From Plut-88900 sp965116945 (GTDB lineage: Bacteria > Chloroflexota > Dehalococcoidia > Plut-88900), in the NCBI GenBank assembly GCA_965116945.1, contig OZ220734.1, positions 2,666,001-2,730,000 on the forward strand: a DNA stretch of 64,000 nucleotides, written 5' to 3'. A program made the position numbers and the translations under genes. Positions 59,987-64,000 of this stretch are shown in pieces. How positions within the stretch are numbered: position 1 is the first letter of the stretch; each line of letters begins with the position of its first letter. The notes under the pieces are model-generated. The model saw nothing but the letters and a program-made list of their open reading frames with translations, searched no databases and had not been told where the DNA came from.

Positions 59987-61684
59987 ATGCGCCTCTCCCA
60001 GATGTTCGGAAAGACCCTCAGAAGCGAGCCCGCCGAGTCCGAATCTACAAGCCACCGCCTCATGCTCAAGGCTGGCATGGTCCACCAGGTCTCCGCAGGG
60101 GTCTACAGCTACATGCCCCTCGCATGGAGGGTCCTCCGCAAGATAGAGAATATCATCCGTGAAGAGATGAATGCCGCGGGCGGACAGGAAGTCAAAATGC
60201 CCGTTATCCAGCCCCTTGAACTTTGGGAGACCAGTGGCCGGGCCTCAGCCTTCGGAGACAACTTGTTCAAGCTGCAGGATAGGCGCGGCCGACCCCTCTG
60301 CCTCGCCCCTACCCACGAGGAAGTCATCACCCAGATGGCCATTCAGCACATCCACAGCTACAAGGACATGCCTCGCCTCCCCTACCAGATCCAGACCAAG
60401 CTCCGCGACGAACCCCGGCCCCGCGCCGGTCTAATGCGCGTCCGCGAATTCGATATGAAGGACCTCTACAGCATGGACGCCGACCAGGCCGGCCTGGACA
60501 TTAGCTACGACAAGATGGTCAACGCCTACAGGAACATATATCGTCGCTGCGGCCTGCCCGCCCTCGCCGTAGAAGCCGACAGTGGGGCCATCGGCGGCAA
60601 GGACTCCCACGAGTTCATCCTCATCTCCGAAAGCGGCGAGGACCAGATCGTCCAGTGCGAGGGCTGCGGTTTCGCCGCCAACATGGAACGTGCCTCGGGC
60701 GTCAAGCCCGACCAACCCAGGACTGCCCCCTTGCCCCTTGAAGAAGTCTCCACCCCCGGCGTCAAGACCATCAAGGGCCTCGCCGAATTCGTCGGCGTCC
60801 CCGAGTCCAAAACCCTCAAGGCCGTTTTCTACACCGCCGACGGCGAGATGGTCTTCGTAGTCATCCGCGGCGACCTCGAAGTCAACGACGTCAAGCTCAA
60901 GAACCTTCTCCACGCCACCGACCTCCGACTCGCCACCGATGAAGAGGTCAAAGCGGCAGGTCTGGTCGCAGGCTCCGCGTCCCCAGTCGGACGTGGCGAT
61001 CTGAAATGCATCGCCGATGACTCCATCGAGCTCGGCGACAACTTCGTGGTCGGGGCAAACAAGCCCGACACTCACCTCCTGAATGCCAACTACCCTCGAG
61101 ACTTTCGCGCCGACGCCATCACTGATATCGCCGAGGTCGAAGCCGGCCAGGGCTGCACTAACTGCGGCATACCCCTCAGCATCACCCGTGGAATAGAGGT
61201 TGGCCACGTCTTCAAGCTGGGAACCTTCTTTAGCGAATCCCTCGGCGCCTACTATTCGGATCAGGAAGGGCAGCAAAGACCCATCGTTATGGGCTGCTAC
61301 GGCATCGGCGTCGGTAGACTTATGGCCGCCGCAATTGAGCAGAACCATGATGAGCACGGCGTAGTCTGGCCCCACCCCATCGCACCATACCAGGTCCACA
61401 TCTGCGCCCTTTCCCTCGACAGGCCCGGCGTCGCCGAGGCCGCAGACCAACTCTACAACTCCCTTGAGGCCGCTGGCATAGAAGTCCTGTACGACGATCG
61501 CGACGAGTCCCCCGGCGTCAAATTCAACGACGCCGACCTCCTCGGCATCCCCGTCCGTCTCACCGTCAGCCCCCGCAACCTCAAGCAGGACGCCGTGGAA
61601 ATCACCGACCGCGCCACCCTCCAAAAACGCATGGCCCCCCTCTCCAACGCCGTCTCCGAAGCCCAATCCATGCTCTCCACCTAA
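59987..61684 (+). CDS. proS: Prolyl-tRNA synthetase, bacterial type with editing domain
   Basis: Class II synthetase for tRNA-Pro. The 565 residues have motif 1 in MPLAWRVLRKIENIIREEM and the GGQEVKMPVIQP stretch, motif 2 in RDEPRPRAGLMRVREFDMKDLYS near 137-159, a YbaK-type INS editing domain near 230-400 (KTLKAVFYTADGEMVFVVIRG; GADxxVGANKPDTH type), motif 3 in MGCYGIGVGRLMAAAIEQ near 433-450, and an anticodon-binding domain. Standard prokaryotic ProS length. A -10 like TACAAT lies at 59951-59956. Confidence 0.96.
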   Translation: MRLSQMFGKTLRSEPAESESTSHRLMLKAGMVHQVSAGVYSYMPLAWRVLRKIENIIREEMNAAGGQEVKMPVIQPLELWETSGRASAFGDNLFKLQDRRGRPLCLAPTHEEVITQMAIQHIHSYKDMPRLPYQIQTKLRDEPRPRAGLMRVREFDMKDLYSMDADQAGLDISYDKMVNAYRNIYRRCGLPALAVEADSGAIGGKDSHEFILISESGEDQIVQCEGCGFAANMERASGVKPDQPRTAPLPLEEVSTPGVKTIKGLAEFVGVPESKTLKAVFYTADGEMVFVVIRGDLEVNDVKLKNLLHATDLRLATDEEVKAAGLVAGSASPVGRGDLKCIADDSIELGDNFVVGANKPDTHLLNANYPRDFRADAITDIAEVEAGQGCTNCGIPLSITRGIEVGHVFKLGTFFSESLGAYYSDQEGQQRPIVMGCYGIGVGRLMAAAIEQNHDEHGVVWPHPIAPYQVHICALSLDRPGVAEAADQLYNSLEAAGIEVLYDDRDESPGVKFNDADLLGIPVRLTVSPRNLKQDAVEITDRATLQKRMAPLSNAVSEAQSMLST

Positions 61685-61699
61685 CCAGCCCTCCTCAAG

Positions 61700-62055
61700 C
61701 GGCGGGGCCGCTCGTGCAGAGCCCCGTCGAAGCATGTCCTGAGCATAGTCGAAGGATATGAGCGGTGGGGGGTCACGTCTTGCTACTCCGTTTCATCTCT
61801 CCAGCCCCTCCCTTACAACTCGTCATTCCCGGCCCCGATCGGGAATCCATCCCCGGCTGGGGATCAAGGGGGTGAGGGTCCCGTGGGGCCGAGGGGTATC
61901 CCCTCCTCCGGGTGGTGGGGCCGCTCGTGCTGAGCTCAGTCGAAGTATGAGCGGGGGGCCACAACTGCTTTGCCGTCGCTGTTTCCCTAACGACCCACCC
62001 CCCGATTCCCCTTCCACCATTCCGTCATTCCTGCGGAGGCAGGAATCCATCCCTC
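61700..62055. repeat. Repeat-dense spacer: two type-2, two type-3 and a type-1 fragment
   Basis: Between proS and candidate RNA B: type-2 at 61700-61777 (with an internal duplication of GTCGAAG..TGAGC), type-3 at 61822-61858, a type-1 tail (GGATCAAGGGGGTGAGGGT) at 61860-61880, type-2 at 61911-61962 and type-3 at 62024-62050 (GTCATTCCTGCGGAGGCAGGAATCCAT when read as one dyad with its loop, split GTCATTCCTGC/GCAGGAATCC). No gene here. Confidence 0.75.
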
Positions 62056-62119
62056 CTGAATAATCGACTGCATCCTAGCAATCCACCCTGACCCCCACCT
62101 CAGGGGTGACATCTACCCC

Positions 62120-62148
62120 TTGACACATAAACACATACGTTCTATTAT
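62120..62148 (+). promoter_or_regulatory. Promoter of candidate structured RNA B
   Basis: TTGACA (62120-62125), 17-base spacer, TATTAT (62143-62148): six of six and five of six matches to consensus. The conserved AGTCTAGACCCC begins 7 bases after the -10 box, the same distance as in copy A. Confidence 0.75.
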
Positions 62149-62155
62149 ACCCACA

Positions 62156-62673
62156 AGTCTAGACCCCACACCAACCTTAAGGAGGTACCAAAAACCCAGG
62201 GAAGCCCCCGAGACCCACGGGTCCCGTGCCCCTTCCCTAACTCCCAGGCGATGGAAGGTCCATCGACTCTATGCGGCATCAGGACTCTCTATAACGACGC
62301 CCTTGCCGATACGACGCCCCTTACCCGGGCGTATACGCCTCGCCGACTCAACCCTCGCCGAGGAATTCCGCGAGTCTTCTGACTCGTTACGCAGGGCCTT
62401 AGCGCCCTTATGCGGCTCCATCCGCCTACGGCGGCTTCGAGCCGATAAGCCGTCCCGTACAGCGGTCGAGCGCTGATGCGGAGAACGGATGTCCCCACGC
62501 CGAGACGCCCTCGACACCGGCAAGTCTCCCAAGGCATGCGTGAAGGGAAAGGCAGGACAGCCGCCGACGCCACAAGCGTCGGCGTAGGTGCCATAGAGGT
62601 CCTGCATCCGAGTCTCGGACCTCCATCGCCGACCCTTCCAAAACAGACAAAACGAAAATGAAAACCCCACAAC
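62156..62673 (+). ncRNA. Candidate structured non-coding RNA, copy B
   Basis: About 520 bases with conserved ends and a middle unrelated to copy A. 5' block 62156-62255 matches A almost continuously once A's 120-base insert is ignored; the 3' block is 62623-62673 (CCATCGCCGACCC..ACAGACA..AAACCCCACAAC). Pairings: AGGGAAG (62198-62204) with CTTCCCT (62232-62238), and the long-range stem GGCGATGG+AGGTCC (62247-62261) with GGACCT+CCATCGCC (62617-62630), one A bulged. The inner half differs from A yet still pairs, a compensatory pattern. The middle has further perfect hairpins, such as GCCGACGC/GCGTCGGC (near 62560-62583) and CGAGTC/GACTCG (near 62373). The following amidohydrolase has its own promoter at 62722, so B looks like an independent transcript. 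Confidence 0.62.
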
Positions 62674-62721
62674 CGAACAAAAGCCCGGTGTGTCACCAAT
62701 CTACCATACGAATGCACAGGT

Positions 62722-62750
62722 TTGATTACCCCCAACCCTCGGAGTATCAT
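62722..62750 (+). promoter_or_regulatory. Promoter of the amidohydrolase at 62802
   Basis: TTGATT (62722-62727), 17-base spacer, TATCAT (62745-62750). It lies after the end of candidate RNA B and about 50 bases before the ATG, so the gene does not depend on the RNA promoter and an in-frame ATG at 62658 is not the start. Confidence 0.65.
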
Positions 62751-62801
62751 GGCCCCATCCAGACCCCCGAGACCCCAATCCACACCGAAAGGACTCTTGC
62801 T

Positions 62802-63959
62802 ATGACCAAGAACGGCTTCAAGGTCATGGACAGTGACATGCACGTCAACGAGACCTGGGACGTGTGGCTAAACCATATCGACCCCGAATACCGTGACCTC
62901 GCGCCCGTCGGGATGACCAAGAATCAGTTGATTATGAACATGGCCATTCAGGGAAAACCGGTCGCGGCCTTCCTCGCCGGTGCAGACATCCAAGTCAACG
63001 AGGAAGAGACAAGCCGCCGAAAGGTGGAGGCCGAGCACGGGAACAAGTACCTGAAGCCCGCCATTGACCGCGGATTCGACCCCGTGTCCCAGCTTCATGC
63101 CATGGACACCGAAGGCCTGGACCTCGCCATTATCTTCCCCACCCGGGGCATGTCGGTCGCCGGCGTCCCCTACCAGGATGGCCGTTATGCGGGCGCCGTG
63201 GCCCGGGCCTACAACGACTGGATTAACGACTTTTGCAGTGAAGACCCGAACAAGATGCGCGCCGCTGCCATGGTCCTCGCCACCGACGTGGAAGAGGCCG
63301 TCACCGAGGTTCGCCGCACCCACAACGAAATGGGCTTCCTCTCCGCCTACCTCCACCCCAATCCCGTGCAGGGTCGCAACTGGCACAACCCCGTCTACGA
63401 CCCCCTATGGCAGGAATGCCAGGACCTCGACGTCCCAGTCACCTTCCACGAGACCTTCAAATGCAGCCTGCCCCAAGCCATCGCCGACCGCTTCTACGAT
63501 GAACCCGACCATATCTGGACCATGGGCCACGTAGCCTGCCATCCCATCGAGCAGATGTACGCCTGCCTGTGTTTCTGCGCCGGCGGGATCCTGGACAAGT
63601 ACACCGAACTCCGGGTCGCCTTCCTCGAGTGCAACACCGGCTGGCTCCCCTTCTGGCTCTGGCGTATGGACGAGCACTACGAGCACCGGCAGGAGCAGGC
63701 CTCCCGATACCAGTCGGTGCTCCCTAGCGAGACCTTTAAGCGCCAGTGCTACCTCGCCATAGACCCCGACGAGGGCCCCGCCAAATACGCCGTCGACTGG
63801 ATCGGCGACGACAATTTCGTCTTCTCTACCGACTACCCCCACGCCGACGGCAAATACCCCTTCGCCACCGACGAATTTCTGAATCTTCCCTTATCTGAAG
63901 AGTCCAAGAGGAAAGTCCTCTGGGACAACTGCGCCAGGCTATACGGCATTGCCAATTAG
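62802..63959 (+). CDS. Amidohydrolase-2 family protein
   Basis: A 385-residue TIM-barrel metal-dependent hydrolase or decarboxylase, paralogue of the gene at 41518. It opens MTKNGFKVMDSDMHVNETWD (metal motif DSDMHV), has LDLAIIFPTRGMSVAGVPY near 107-125, VTFHETFKCSL near 213-223 with a metal histidine, ECNTGWLPFWLWRMDEHYEH near 277-296 and STDYPHADGKYPFATDEFL near 344-362. The ATG is preceded by AAAGGA and 8 spacer bases. The next gene is another copy, so this is the head of a tandem array. Reaction unknown. Confidence 0.88.
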   Translation: MTKNGFKVMDSDMHVNETWDVWLNHIDPEYRDLAPVGMTKNQLIMNMAIQGKPVAAFLAGADIQVNEEETSRRKVEAEHGNKYLKPAIDRGFDPVSQLHAMDTEGLDLAIIFPTRGMSVAGVPYQDGRYAGAVARAYNDWINDFCSEDPNKMRAAAMVLATDVEEAVTEVRRTHNEMGFLSAYLHPNPVQGRNWHNPVYDPLWQECQDLDVPVTFHETFKCSLPQAIADRFYDEPDHIWTMGHVACHPIEQMYACLCFCAGGILDKYTELRVAFLECNTGWLPFWLWRMDEHYEHRQEQASRYQSVLPSETFKRQCYLAIDPDEGPAKYAVDWIGDDNFVFSTDYPHADGKYPFATDEFLNLPLSEESKRKVLWDNCARLYGIAN

Positions 63960-63975
63960 CTGAAAGGAGCCCCCA

Positions 63976-64000
63976 ATGGCAAAGAACGGTTTCAAAGTCA
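63976..64000 (+). CDS. Start of a third amidohydrolase paralogue, cut by the window edge
   Basis: Only 25 bases are visible: GAAAGGAG as ribosome site, then ATG and MAKNGFKV. That octapeptide matches the start of the preceding gene (MTKNGFKV) and of the gene at 41518 (MNNGFKV), so it is very likely another member of the family in the same operon, 16 bases after its neighbour. Confidence 0.7.

Overview
The window is one continuous, gene-dense stretch of a bacterial chromosome. High-GC coding with C-ending codons, a SUF-only Fe-S operon, the block rpsB-tsf-pyrH-frr-uppS-cdsA-dxr-rseP followed by ispG and proS, and repeated families of Zn alcohol dehydrogenases, CaiB CoA-transferases, luciferase-like monooxygenases and amidohydrolases together suggest a Chloroflexota bacterium, most likely an uncultured Dehalococcoidia lineage such as SAR202. 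That placement is inference from gene content and order; no rRNA or other decisive marker is present.

Layout. 0-5 kb: end of a zinc-ribbon membrane protein, purQ, a YqeY/GatB protein, rpsU behind a perfect sigma70-type promoter, a Zn alcohol dehydrogenase convergent with fumC. 5-10.5 kb: sufB-C-D-S-U, closed by a strong terminator. 10.5-16.5 kb: a PH-domain membrane protein, two more Zn dehydrogenases, a CrtI-like FAD oxidoreductase, and a GrdB-type selenoprotein whose in-frame UGA is followed by a SECIS-like hairpin. 16.5-17.2 kb: candidate structured RNA A. 17.2-23.1 kb: ribF-tyrS-aminotransferase-ligA-pth. 23.1-29.2 kb: hicAB, an SDR, glnA, a ThiF/MoeB enzyme, rplY, lexA with its own operator, and two tiny desulforedoxin-like proteins. 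29.2-33.6 kb: a secreted chimeric trypsin-like protease and trpA-aroH-aroF. 33.8-46.2 kb: an accessory catabolic region (molybdenum hydroxylase, MoaD, MaoC pair, CaiB, amidohydrolases, LLM oxidoreductase, class III aminotransferase). 46.8-53.6 kb: translation and lipid/isoprenoid housekeeping operon. 53.8-61.7 kb: an M24-fold protein with a DddP-like metal-ligand pattern, tandem SDRs, ispG, a GDPD, a Dph6-like PP-loop protein and proS. 61.7-64 kb: repeat-dense spacer, candidate structured RNA B and the start of a tandem amidohydrolase array.

The best candidate for something undescribed is the pair of RNA-like loci A (about 16546-17032) and B (about 62156-62673). Both lie behind near-consensus promoters with identical 17-nt spacers and the same distance to the conserved 5' end. 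They share their ends, differ completely in the middle, and preserve a long-range stem whose inner half has different but still complementary sequence in each copy. Other notable points are the recoded selenoprotein, three families of short palindromic repeats in most large spacers (one reading into the start of cdsA, one interrupted), a strong C-over-G skew on the + strand that ignores gene orientation, and frequent TTG starts. No rRNA, tRNA, CRISPR array, insertion sequence or prophage was recognised.
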